The notes under the pieces are model-generated. The model ran no database searches. It saw only the letters and a program-made list of their open reading frames with translations, and was not told the origin of the DNA. From Azospirillum sp. B510 (GTDB taxonomy: Bacteria > Pseudomonadota > Alphaproteobacteria > Azospirillales > Azospirillaceae), in the NCBI RefSeq assembly GCF_000010725.1, contig NC_013856.1, positions 496,001 through 560,000 on the forward strand: 64,000 bases of DNA, given 5' to 3'. Shown here in pieces: positions 24,851 through 32,596 of the stretch. Each line of letters begins with the position of its first letter. The first letter of the stretch is position 1. Position numbers and translations under genes: made by a program.

Positions 24851-26008
24851 TCAGCCCTTGCCGCCGTCGATCGCCACCGGCAGGCGGACGAGGTCGCGGT
24901 TCCAGGTGATGCGGCATTTGTCGAGGTTGAGCCGCGTCATGTAGACATAGGCGGTCTTGCCGGCGTCCCCGAAATTGCGGTCCCGGCTGGCGGGATCGAG
25001 CAGGGCGGGATAGTCGAAGGCCGCCGCGTCGCCGCAATCATGGCGGAACAGCAGCGGGGCCGCCCACAGAAGCGCCGGTTTCGACCAGCTCAGCAGATCC
25101 GGCGAGGTCGTGGTCCAGATGCCGGTCCGCCCGTCGCGGCTCATCGCCAGCGTGGCGATGAAGAGGCCGCTGGCGCGGTGGCGGACGACGCTGCGCACCG
25201 TGCCTTGCAGCATGTCCGGGGCGACCGGGGCGCAGACATGGCGTTCCGGCGTATCGCCGTTGCGGATCTGGTCGTCGCGGACGAAGCGGACGGAGAAGGA
25301 TTTGCCGTCCCAGCCGCGCCAGGACCGCGGGTCGGCGAGGTTGTCGCTACGCATCAGGCAGGCGCCGCGCTGTTGCGCCCCGAACCGCTCGGCCCAGAGG
25401 AAGGCGTACCAGTGGTCGCCATCGCGGATGATGTTGCTCGGCGCGAAATAGCCGCTGCGCTGGCCGATGTCGCCGCTGTAGGGATAGGGCAGCGTCGCCA
25501 CCGTGTGGTTGGGCGGAGCGGCGCTCAGCCGGAAACTCGCCCCGCCGTCGGTGGAGACCGCGGCGGTGATGCTGTTGCGCCAGCAGCGCATATATTGGCC
25601 GGACGGGCAGAGCGCCCGCCGCTTGTCGGCATGGAACTCGTTGCTGACCAGGGCGAACACGCTGGTGCCGTCCGGTGTGTGGAAGGAGGAGATCCAGCTG
25701 CGGTCGTCATGCAGCCGGGGATCGTCCTGTCCGTGGCCCTGGAAGATCACCGCGCAGTTCGGCCGCAGGGCGTCCAGCGACGGGCCGGTCAGTGCCCGCG
25801 CGGTGGCGTGCGTGGCGATCAGATGCACCGTGCCGCCGGCATCGCGGAAGGCGCGCGCCGGGGTGTCCGGCGCGTCGCTCTCGCCGCAGGCGTCGCGCCG
25901 CCAGGAGGTGACCGTTTCCGGCTCCCCCGTCTTGGTGATGGTCAGGGCCTGGGCGGGCACGACGGCCAGGCCCAGCGTCAGCGCGAGGGCCATTGTGCGG
26001 CGGAGCAT
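24851..26008 (-). CDS. Secreted BNR/sialidase-fold-like protein
   Basis: 385 residues, signal peptide at 1-22 (ends VPAQALT). An Asp-box is seen in AAVSTDGGASFRLS, and GRTGIWTTTSPDLLSWSKPALLW is a glycosidase-propeller-like strand pattern, so a beta-propeller related to sialidases/GH43 is likely. Several Cys suggest disulfides. Catalytic residues cannot be assigned. It lies directly after the polysaccharide pyruvyl transferase family gene (32-bp gap) on the same strand, so a role in surface polysaccharide is possible. Confidence 0.6.
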   Translation of the reverse strand: MLRRTMALALTLGLAVVPAQALTITKTGEPETVTSWRRDACGESDAPDTPARAFRDAGGTVHLIATHATARALTGPSLDALRPNCAVIFQGHGQDDPRLHDDRSWISSFHTPDGTSVFALVSNEFHADKRRALCPSGQYMRCWRNSITAAVSTDGGASFRLSAAPPNHTVATLPYPYSGDIGQRSGYFAPSNIIRDGDHWYAFLWAERFGAQQRGACLMRSDNLADPRSWRGWDGKSFSVRFVRDDQIRNGDTPERHVCAPVAPDMLQGTVRSVVRHRASGLFIATLAMSRDGRTGIWTTTSPDLLSWSKPALLWAAPLLFRHDCGDAAAFDYPALLDPASRDRNFGDAGKTAYVYMTRLNLDKCRITWNRDLVRLPVAIDGGKG

Positions 26009-26040
26009 GGCGGCCGTTCCCAGTCCCGTTTCCCGTCCCG

Positions 26041-27294
26041 TCACTTGCCGGTCGCGATGGATTTCAGGAAGGGTGCCGGTTGCAGCCGGTTGGCGATCAG
26101 GAAATCGAGATAGCGGGCGGCCGACTCGGCGCGGTGACGGTCGTAGGCATCCGGATCGAACGCGATCAGCGACTTCAGCCGGCCGCGGGTCAGCGGCATC
26201 GTCAGGTCGGCGGCGTCGGCATAGGGCACGCCGGTGTTCTCGCACAGCTCGCGCGTGCGCGAATCGATGGTCACCGTCAGGCCCATCCGCTCCGCCTGGA
26301 TCGCCAGGGCGACGCCGTGATAGCGGCAGCCGATGGTCAGATCCTGCTGGCGCAGAGTGTCCATCCAGGCCGGCACGTCATAGTAGGAGCGCATGTAATT
26401 CCGGCACCAGGCCTTGAACTCCCCGAACGAATAGTGCGGCACGGTGTGGCGGTGGATTTCCGTCAGCGCATGGGGGTCGATGCCGTCGAACAGCCCGCGC
26501 GAGGCGCGGATCATCTCGCCCATCGACTGGACGATGTATTGGCCGGGCGCCAGCGGATCCATCATCAGGGCGATCAGCTGATGCTCGATCTCCCGCGTCT
26601 TGACCCAGGCCTGATGGCCGCCGGCCACCGTGATCGAGCGCGGCAGGTCGAGCGCCGACCAGTTCGCGTGGATTTTCCGCCCAAGCCCCGGCGCCTGGTT
26701 GAGGAAATGCGACGGGCAGCCGCCCGGCAGCGACCCGGCGATGCCGAGCTTGTCCAACTGCGCCGTGGTGTAGGCGCCGCGGGTGTAGATGTTGGTGGAG
26801 CAGGCGGAGGCGGGATTCGACGCCGCGATCACCTGGGCCCAGCGCAGCGTGCCGGGGCTGAGCTCGATGTCGTGGTCATAGCTGTTGGCCTGGGCGCCAA
26901 GGCCGATGGCGACGATGGGCAGGCCCGATTTCTCCAGATTTTCGGCCATCTGGCCGTAATCGGTGTGGCGGCCCAACTGGTTGGCGCAGGGAATGACGAT
27001 GATGTCGGCATTGTTCCGCAGCGTTTCCGCCGAGGAGCCCCAGCTGAAGTGCTTCACCGGATTGGTGATGTGGCTACAGATCGAATGGACGAAGGCGAGG
27101 TTGCCGTTGTTGTGCCCGATGCCGTTGAAAAGGTCGTCGAACGCGGCGTTCGAATAGAGACCCAGGTTCGGCGTCTTCCACAGGACAGCGACGCGCAGAG
27201 GCTGGGACGACGCGCTGCCGGCGGTCTGTTCGGACGTCCGGCCGGAAGAGTGCGGCCGGTCGACAGGGGTATCGATGACGATGTCTTCAAGCAT
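26041..27294 (-). CDS. Polysaccharide pyruvyl transferase family protein
   Basis: 417 residues from the ATG at 27294. The family core is seen: N-terminal VAVLWKTPNLGLYSNAAFDDLF, a middle PIVAIGLGAQANS, and the C-terminal LTIGCRYHGVALAIQAERMGLTVTIDSRTREL ('R.H...a...g.p...i' signature). Members add pyruvate ketals to exopolysaccharide sugars using PEP. The long middle segment is less conserved. The transcript would also carry the BNR-like gene. The first part of the ORF before 27294 reads as noncoding. Confidence 0.78.
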   Translation of the reverse strand: MLEDIVIDTPVDRPHSSGRTSEQTAGSASSQPLRVAVLWKTPNLGLYSNAAFDDLFNGIGHNNGNLAFVHSICSHITNPVKHFSWGSSAETLRNNADIIVIPCANQLGRHTDYGQMAENLEKSGLPIVAIGLGAQANSYDHDIELSPGTLRWAQVIAASNPASACSTNIYTRGAYTTAQLDKLGIAGSLPGGCPSHFLNQAPGLGRKIHANWSALDLPRSITVAGGHQAWVKTREIEHQLIALMMDPLAPGQYIVQSMGEMIRASRGLFDGIDPHALTEIHRHTVPHYSFGEFKAWCRNYMRSYYDVPAWMDTLRQQDLTIGCRYHGVALAIQAERMGLTVTIDSRTRELCENTGVPYADAADLTMPLTRGRLKSLIAFDPDAYDRHRAESAARYLDFLIANRLQPAPFLKSIATGK

Positions 27295-28009
27295 GTCGGC
27301 TCTAGCCTCGGATCGGTGGATGCCGGATACATATCGACGGTAAGCGAAGGCGACAGGAATTCGCAAGTGACATCCTGAGAATCATCCGAGGAATTGAGGT
27401 CATGACTGTAAATGTATTTTCAATATAATCTATATATTGATCTTTGTTTGCATTGTTCTGATTTTTATAATTAACGTCTTTGCAAGATCATTCGAATTTC
27501 GATGGATATTCCCTGCCGGCAGGGATGGGGTTGAAAAGGGAACCGCGCCACCCCATTTCCAGCTTCGGCCCCGGAAACCGATGCCTGGACCAAGCTCCAA
27601 CCAGGGTGCCAGGAAAACTCACCTGGGCGCCCCTTTAACTTTTTGTGAAAATTCCTACATGGAGTCAGTTGCGCCGTTGATGGCGCCGACCCGGGTGGTA
27701 TGATCGTCGCCTTGAAGATACTTCTTTTTCCATCGGTCCGGCCACGCTGACCGCGTGGCCCGTCAGTTCCGCTCCGGCCTTGCGGCGTGTTGGCTGCCGC
27801 GGCCCCTTCCCCGGTCGCGGCGCCGCCCGCGGGGCCGGAGAGGGCCCCTTTCACCCGTCCCGCACCGAGAACCGGTGCACGCTGTCCGGCAGCGTCGAAT
27901 GCCGGCAACGAACCAACAAACAACAACCGGCATCAACAGGACCGACCGGATCGACGCCGGGCCATCGCCCGCGGCGGCGCCCCCTGTCGGCAGGGAGAAC
28001 AGAGACACC
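27295..28009. other. Upstream region of rpoH
   Basis: No gene supported. An AT-rich patch at about 27400-27490 probably holds the promoter of the pyruvyl transferase gene. The part nearer rpoH is GC-rich and forms a leader of about 270 nt after the sigma-32-like promoter at 27711. Confidence 0.45.
27711..27735 (+). promoter_or_regulatory. Sigma-32-type promoter for rpoH
   Basis: CTTGAA at 27711-27716 preceded by TCGTCGC, a 13-bp spacer, and CCATCG at 27730-27735, resembling the heat-shock form CTTGAA-N13/14-CCCCAT. It would make rpoH expression self-amplifying, as seen in some alphaproteobacteria. Confidence 0.4.
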
Positions 28010-28969
28010 ATGCAGCGCAACGCTGAAACCCGCAACACGCAACCCCGTACCGCCGCCCCCCGTACCGCCGCCCCCCGTTCCGCCGCCCCCCGTTCCGCCG
28101 AGCCGATGCAGCTCTATCTGCAGGACGCCCGCAAATACCAGTATCTGACGCCGGAGCTTGAACTTGAGCTGGCCGCCCGCTGGCATGACCATCAGGATCC
28201 GGCGGCGCTCGACCGGCTGGTCGGCAGCCATTTGCGGCTCGTCGTCAAGATGGCGCGCGGCTATCTCGGCTACGGCCTGCCGCTGGCCGATCTGGTGGCG
28301 GAGGGCAATGTCGGCCTGATGCAGGCGGCGCAGAAGTTCGATCCGGGCAAGGGCTTCCGCTTCGCCACCTACGCCTCCTGGTGGGTGCGCGCCGCGATCC
28401 AGGAATATGTCCTGCATAATTGGTCGCTGGTGAAGATCGGCACCACCGCCGGACAGAAGAAGCTGTTCTTCAGCCTGCGCCGCCTGAAGGCGCGGATGCA
28501 GGAATTGGATAGCGGCGACCTGTCGCCGGAGGCGGTGGAGAGCATCGCCACCGAGCTGAACGTGTCGAAGGCCGAGGTGGTGGAGATGAACCGCCGCCTG
28601 GGCAACGACCGTTCGCTGAATGTCGGGCTGTCGGAGGATGGCGATGCCGAATGGCAGGATCTGCTGGCCGACGACCGGCCGGACCAGGAGACGGTGCTGG
28701 CCGATTCCGAGGAGCGCCGGCGGCGCCAGCAGTTCCTGAAGCTGGGTCTGGGCGTGCTGGACGACCGCGAACGCCGCATCCTGGTCGCCCGCCGTCTGCG
28801 GGACGAGCCGCTGACGTTGGAGGAGCTGAGCCAGACCTTCCAGGTCTCGCGCGAGCGCGTGCGCCAGTTGGAGGTCCGCGCCTTCGAGAAGCTGCAAAAG
28901 GCGGTGATCGCCACCGCGCGGACGGAACAGGTGGCGGTGGAGAAGGCTCGCCTGATCGCCGGCGCCTGA
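28010..28969 (+). CDS. rpoH: RNA polymerase heat-shock sigma factor RpoH
   Basis: 319 residues from the ATG at 28010. Sigma-70 region 2 (GSHLRLVVKMARGYLGYGLPLADLVAEGNVGLMQAAQKFDP in family order; RFATYASWWVRAAIQEYVLHNWSLVKIGTT) and region 4 (LTLEELSQTFQVSRERVRQLEVRAFEKLQ) are complete. The RpoH box QKKLFFSLRRLK identifies the family. The N-terminus carries an unusual Ala/Pro/Arg repeat. Alphaproteobacteria often have several rpoH genes. It has its own terminator at 29015. Confidence 0.95.
   Translation: MQRNAETRNTQPRTAAPRTAAPRSAAPRSAEPMQLYLQDARKYQYLTPELELELAARWHDHQDPAALDRLVGSHLRLVVKMARGYLGYGLPLADLVAEGNVGLMQAAQKFDPGKGFRFATYASWWVRAAIQEYVLHNWSLVKIGTTAGQKKLFFSLRRLKARMQELDSGDLSPEAVESIATELNVSKAEVVEMNRRLGNDRSLNVGLSEDGDAEWQDLLADDRPDQETVLADSEERRRRQQFLKLGLGVLDDRERRILVARRLRDEPLTLEELSQTFQVSRERVRQLEVRAFEKLQKAVIATARTEQVAVEKARLIAGA
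28046..28105 (+). repeat. Four 15-bp tandem repeats in the rpoH 5' coding region
   Basis: Units start at 28046, 28061, 28076 and 28091 and encode RTAAP, RTAAP, RSAAP, RSAEP. The first two are identical at DNA level. Copy-number change would keep the frame, so the length of this flexible N-terminal tail may vary between strains. Confidence 0.85.
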
Positions 28970-29014
28970 CGGTCGAAGCCCGAGGTTCAAAAGTCAGATG
29001 GGACGATTCCGATG

Positions 29015-29046
29015 GGGCGCGGCCTGCGATGGGCCGCGCCCTTTTT
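29015..29046 (+). terminator. Intrinsic terminator of rpoH
   Basis: Stem GGGCGCGGCC (29015-29024), 6-nt loop, complementary arm ending at 29041, followed by five T. It ends 13 bp before the stop codon of the convergent hypA gene. Confidence 0.85.
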
Positions 29047-29058
29047 CGTGCCGTCCTG

Positions 29059-29400
29059 TCACTCTCCCTCGAACGACACAACCCGCATGTCCCGTCCGGC
29101 GCGCAGGCTGCGGTCGTGACTGCCGCAGGCGGGGCAGGGGGAGATCAGGCTTTCCGGTGAGAAATCGGCGCCACAGGCGGCGCAGCGGGCCTGCAAGGCG
29201 ATGCGGTTGACCGCCAGCTCGGCCCCGGCTGCCGGAGTGTCCTCCGTCACGATGGGGAAGCAGAACAGCAGGGCGTCCGGATCGATGGCGGAGGCGACGC
29301 CGATGTCCACCGTGACGCGGGTCACCCGCCGCAGCCCTTCACGCCCGGCGCTCTCCGTCACCAGGGAGACGATGCTTTCGCAAAGCGACAGCTCATGCAT
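29059..29400 (-). CDS. hypA: Hydrogenase nickel-insertion protein HypA (complete)
   Basis: 113 residues. The MHELSLCESIV start contains the nickel-binding Met1-His2-Glu3. Zinc-domain pairs CAACG and CPACG are both present. It brings nickel to [NiFe]-hydrogenase precursors, with HypB. It faces away from the AOR-hydrogenase operon across a 535-bp control region, which supports its use for that hydrogenase. The other hyp genes are not in the window. It differs from the short HypA-like protein at 5335 by having the whole zinc domain. Confidence 0.93.
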   Translation of the reverse strand: MHELSLCESIVSLVTESAGREGLRRVTRVTVDIGVASAIDPDALLFCFPIVTEDTPAAGAELAVNRIALQARCAACGADFSPESLISPCPACGSHDRSLRAGRDMRVVSFEGE

Positions 29401-29415
29401 CGGCGTCTCGGCAAA

Positions 29416-29435
29416 ATACCATTGGTCAATGGTAT
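29416..29435. promoter_or_regulatory. Perfect 20-bp palindromic operator at hypA
   Basis: ATACCATTG-GT-CAATGGTAT, nine perfect pairs around a 2-bp centre, 16 bp upstream of the hypA start codon, so a bound protein would block hypA expression. The TTGGTCAA centre is reminiscent of GntR-family sites. The cognate protein is not known. Confidence 0.6.
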
Positions 29436-29465
29436 GAAGTCTTCACCTGATTCGACCAGGACGCT

Positions 29466-29479
29466 TTGATGTAAATCAT
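29466..29479. promoter_or_regulatory. FNR/FixK-type anaerobic box
   Basis: TTGATGTAAATCAT, nine of ten fixed positions of TTGAT-N4-ATCAA. Located between hypA and the AOR-hydrogenase operon; this suggests induction at low oxygen, as expected for oxygen-sensitive AOR and hydrogenase. Confidence 0.5.
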
Positions 29480-29507
29480 ATCGGAGTGTGCGGAGCGGTG
29501 ATAAGAA

Positions 29508-29523
29508 AGGCAGGTCTGTTGCA
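29508..29523 (+). promoter_or_regulatory. Sigma-54-type promoter of the AOR-hydrogenase operon
   Basis: AGGCAGGTCTGTTGCA: GG at 29509-29510 and GC at 29521-29522 separated by exactly 10 bp, close to TGGCAC-N5-TTGCA. A GATAAG element (29500-29505) overlaps its upstream edge. E. coli formate hydrogenlyase genes also use sigma-54. Transcription would begin near 29534. Confidence 0.45.
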
Positions 29524-29935
29524 AAGACAGGACAGACCCGCCTCTTGGATCAGATCATCAGACGGGCCCTATGTCTTCCCGATCATAACGGGCCAGCATT
29601 ATGAACGATAACTCAGTACAGCTCCTCCTCTTGCAACGTTTCCGGTCCTGCGGGCCGGAATCCCTCATCGCCGGTTGCCATCCGCCCTGAGGCCAGCCGG
29701 TTTCCGAAGGACCGGATCCGTCCCCCGGCCGGTCCCGTGCGGGGCCTGACAGCCGATATGCCCGCTTTCCCCTCGACGCCCGGAGGCCATGGCCGTTCCG
29801 GCGATGCCGCCTGTTGCGCGGAATTCCCGGGAGGGGGCGGGCTGAACCGGGGAGACGCGCGCAGCACCGGACGCGCAAGAACCGCCGCACCACGCAAGCG
29901 GCGCCCGCGTCACGGCCTGAAGGAGGTCATCGACC
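29524..29935 (+). other. Long untranslated leader of the AOR-hydrogenase operon
   Basis: About 400 nt without a supported gene between the promoter candidate and the first operon gene. Local hairpins are possible, e.g. TCCGG...CCGGA near 29640-29660 and CCGGT...ACCGG near 29698-29716. A cis-acting RNA (for instance responding to molybdenum/tungsten cofactor) is possible, but I could not match it to a known riboswitch form by eye. Confidence 0.35.
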
Positions 29936-30412
29936 ATGAGCATGATGCTGATGATCCATCCGGACAAATGCACCGGATGCCGCAACTGCGAACTGGCCTG
30001 TTCCATGGAGCATGAGGGCAACTTCCGACCGAAGGCGTCCCGCATCCATGTCTATACCTGGGAACGCGAAGGCTTCTCCGTCCCCATGATGTGCCAGCAG
30101 TGCAAGGACGCCGCCTGCGTCACCGTGTGCATGCCCAGGGCGATGCACCGTAATCCGGCGAACGGGCAGGTCGAACTCGACGCCGACAAATGCATCGGCT
30201 GCAAGATGTGCGTGCAGGCCTGCCCCTTCGGCTGCGCGTCGTGGGATTTCCAGGGCCTTCAGATCCTGAAATGCGACACCTGCGATGGCTCGCCCTCCTG
30301 CGCGGCCATCTGCCCCACCCATGCGCTGGAATGGGTCGAGGACACCATATCGGCGCAGGCGCGCAAGCGCTCCTTCGCCGCCAAGCTCAAGAACGCCTTC
30401 GCGGAGGTCTGA
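29936..30412 (+). CDS. aorA: Four-cluster ferredoxin subunit of aldehyde oxidoreductase (AorA-like)
   Basis: 158-residue polyferredoxin with Cys groups CTGCRNCELAC, CQQCKDAACVTVC, CIGCKMCVQACP and CDTCDG...CAAICP, enough for four [4Fe-4S] clusters. Small ferredoxins of this type partner the bacterial tungsten AOR (AorA of Aromatoleum). It begins the operon and ends 2 bp before the AOR gene. A strong AAGGAGG site precedes the ATG at 29936. In this operon it most likely carries electrons from AOR to the hydrogenase arm, as HycB does from formate dehydrogenase. Confidence 0.92.
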   Translation: MSMMLMIHPDKCTGCRNCELACSMEHEGNFRPKASRIHVYTWEREGFSVPMMCQQCKDAACVTVCMPRAMHRNPANGQVELDADKCIGCKMCVQACPFGCASWDFQGLQILKCDTCDGSPSCAAICPTHALEWVEDTISAQARKRSFAAKLKNAFAEV

Positions 30413-30414
30413 TC

Positions 30415-32220
30415 ATGCATGGCTGGATTGGCAGGATCCTTCGGATCGACCTCGGCACCGGCAAGGTCTCGACCGAAGCGCTGAAGCCCGAACTGGCGCG
30501 CGACTATATCGGCGCCCGCGGGCTGGGCACCAAATACATGTATGACGAGGTCGATCCGATGGTCGACCCGCTGTCGCCCGCCAACAAGCTGATCTTCGCG
30601 TCGGGGCCGATGACCGGCACCTTCGCGCCGTCGGCCGGACGCTACGACGTCGTCACCAAGGGGCCGCTGACCGGCACCATCGCCGCGTCGAATTCCGGCG
30701 GCGCCTGGGGACCGGAGCTGAAATATGCCGGCTACGACATGCTGATCCTCGAAGGCCGGGCGGAAAAGCCGGTCTATCTGTGGATCCAGGATGAAAAGGT
30801 GGAGATCCGCGACGCCGCCCATCTGTGGGGCAAGGACGTGCCGGAAACCACCGAGGCGCTGAACGCGGAGACGGCGGCCGACGCCAAGATCGCCTGCATC
30901 GGCCCGGCCGGCGAAAACCTCTCCTTCATCGCCGCCATCATGAACGACATGCAGCGCGCCGCCGGCCGCACCGGCGTCGGCGCGGTGATGGGATCGAAGA
31001 ACCTGAAGGCGGTGGTGGTGCGCGGCACCGGCGCCGTCACCGTCGCCGACAAGGACGCCTTCCTGGCTGCGGTGGCCAAGGCCAGCACCATGATCAAGGA
31101 GCATCCGGTCGGCGGCACCGGCCTGCGGCTCTACGGCACCAACGTGCTGGTCAACATCCTGAACTCGGTCGGCGGCCTGCCGACCGCCAATTTCCAGGAC
31201 GGCCATTACCCGACCGCCGACAAGGTGGGGGGCGAGACGCTGGCGGCCAACCAGTTGCAGCGGCCGAAGGGCTGCTTCTCCTGCATCATCTCCTGCGGCC
31301 GCGCCACCAAGGTCACCAATCCCAAATACAAGGGCGAGGGCGAGGGGCCGGAATACGAAACCGCCTGGGGCTTCGGCCCGGACTGCCTGATCGACGATCT
31401 CGATGCGGTGCTGAAGGCCAATTATTACTGCAACGAATACGGCATCGACACCATCTCGATGGGCGGCACCGTCGCCTGCGCCATGGAGCTGTTCCATCGC
31501 GGCGTCATCACGCTGGAGGACACCGAGGGGCTGGAGCTCGACTTCGGCAATGCCGAGGCGATGGTGGAGGCGGTGCGGCTGACCGGCCTCGGTCAGGGCT
31601 TCGGCAGGAAGCTGGCGCTGGGCTCCTACCGGCTGGCCAGCCTCTACGGCCATCCCGAACTGTCGATGACGGTCAAGAAGCAGGAGATGCCGGCCTATGA
31701 TCCGCGCGCGGTGCAGGGCATCGGGCTGAATTACGCCACCAACAACCGCGGCGGCTGTCACGTCCGCGGCTATTCGATCAGCCCCGAGGTGCTGGGCGTG
31801 CCCTTCAAGGTCGACAAGGACACCATCGACGGCAAGGCGGAGCTGGTGGCCCTGTTCCAGAACCTGACGGCGGCGCTGGATTCCACCGGTTCGTGCCTGT
31901 TCACCACCTTCGGCATCGGCGCCCCGGAATTCGCCGAGCTGATGACCTCGCTCACCGGCTTCGCCTATACGGGCGAGAGCTTCGTCGAGGCGGGCGAGCG
32001 GGTGTGGAACCTGGAGCGGTTGTGGAACCTGAAGTCCGGCCTGACCGCCGCCGACGACACGCTGCCGCCGCGCCTGCTGAAGGAGCCGATCGTGACCGGT
32101 GCCTCCAAGGGGGCGGTCAGCCGCCTGCCGGAAATGCTGCCGCTCTATTACGGCGTCCGCGGCTGGGATGCCGATGGCGTTCCCACCAAGGAAAAGCTGA
32201 GCGCGCTGGCGCTGGCCTGA
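30415..32220 (+). CDS. aorB: Tungsten-type aldehyde:ferredoxin oxidoreductase
   Basis: 601 residues. It oxidises aldehydes to carboxylic acids at a bis-pterin tungsten (or molybdenum) site. The [4Fe-4S] ligands C287-x2-C290-x3-C294 (GCFSCIISCGR) and C494 (STGSCLFTTFG) fall almost exactly where Pyrococcus AOR has them (288, 291, 295, 494). Glu313 (GPEYETAW) and His449 (GGCHVRGY) match the catalytic Glu313 and His448 of that enzyme. The N-terminal domain (GWIGRILRIDLGTGK; FASGPMTGTFAPSAGRYDV) is typical. The FAD/NADH subunit AorC found with the Aromatoleum enzyme is absent here; hydrogenase genes follow instead. Confidence 0.94.
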   Translation: MHGWIGRILRIDLGTGKVSTEALKPELARDYIGARGLGTKYMYDEVDPMVDPLSPANKLIFASGPMTGTFAPSAGRYDVVTKGPLTGTIAASNSGGAWGPELKYAGYDMLILEGRAEKPVYLWIQDEKVEIRDAAHLWGKDVPETTEALNAETAADAKIACIGPAGENLSFIAAIMNDMQRAAGRTGVGAVMGSKNLKAVVVRGTGAVTVADKDAFLAAVAKASTMIKEHPVGGTGLRLYGTNVLVNILNSVGGLPTANFQDGHYPTADKVGGETLAANQLQRPKGCFSCIISCGRATKVTNPKYKGEGEGPEYETAWGFGPDCLIDDLDAVLKANYYCNEYGIDTISMGGTVACAMELFHRGVITLEDTEGLELDFGNAEAMVEAVRLTGLGQGFGRKLALGSYRLASLYGHPELSMTVKKQEMPAYDPRAVQGIGLNYATNNRGGCHVRGYSISPEVLGVPFKVDKDTIDGKAELVALFQNLTAALDSTGSCLFTTFGIGAPEFAELMTSLTGFAYTGESFVEAGERVWNLERLWNLKSGLTAADDTLPPRLLKEPIVTGASKGAVSRLPEMLPLYYGVRGWDADGVPTKEKLSALALA

Positions 32221-32226
32221 CCCCGT

Positions 32227-32265
32227 CCGCGCCGCCGCCCTCACCTTGGCGGGGCGGCGGCGCGG
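32227..32265. repeat. 14-bp perfect hairpin between aorB and moaD
   Basis: Arms 32227-32240 and 32252-32265 (CCGCGCCGCCGCCC and its complement), 11-nt loop. It directly follows the AOR stop and precedes moaD. It could protect the ferredoxin/AOR part of the message or reduce read-through into the hydrogenase genes, so that catalytic subunits exceed membrane subunits. Confidence 0.7.
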
Positions 32266-32309
32266 ATCGCGGTTCGCGCGGACAGGCCGGGCGGAAAGGC
32301 GGTTGTGCC

Positions 32310-32582
32310 ATGAAAATCTCCTATTTCGCGCTTCTGCGCGACGCCACCAGAAAGCACAGCGAGGTTTGGGAGCGGCCGGCGCCGACCCTGCGCGTCCTGA
32401 TGGACGATCTGGCCGCCGAATACGGCGCGAATTTCGCCCGCTGGGTGATGAAGAACGGGGAGCTGGCCGGCTACGCCATCATCCTGGTGAACGGCAAGGA
32501 CGTGCGCGGCCTGCAAGGGCTGGACACGCCGCTGGCCGCGGATTCCGACGTCTTCATCTTTCCGCCGCTGGCCGGCGGCTGA
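32310..32582 (+). CDS. MoaD-like sulfur carrier
   Basis: 90 residues, ubiquitin-like, ending in the required Gly-Gly (FIFPPLAGG). MoaD donates sulfur to make the dithiolene of molybdopterin. An extra copy beside AOR genes is common and may serve tungsto-pterin synthesis. ATG at 32310; 14 bp before the next gene. Confidence 0.88.
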   Translation: MKISYFALLRDATRKHSEVWERPAPTLRVLMDDLAAEYGANFARWVMKNGELAGYAIILVNGKDVRGLQGLDTPLAADSDVFIFPPLAGG

Positions 32583-32596
32583 GAAAGGGGCGAGCC

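Noticed and set aside
28046..28105. Short tandem units that could suggest a CRISPR array
   Set aside because: Units are 15 bp, directly adjacent, in frame inside rpoH and have no spacers.
29640..29720. Molybdenum/tungsten cofactor riboswitch
   Set aside because: Hairpins exist, but I could not match the conserved sequence positions of the known motif; only a covariance-model search could decide.
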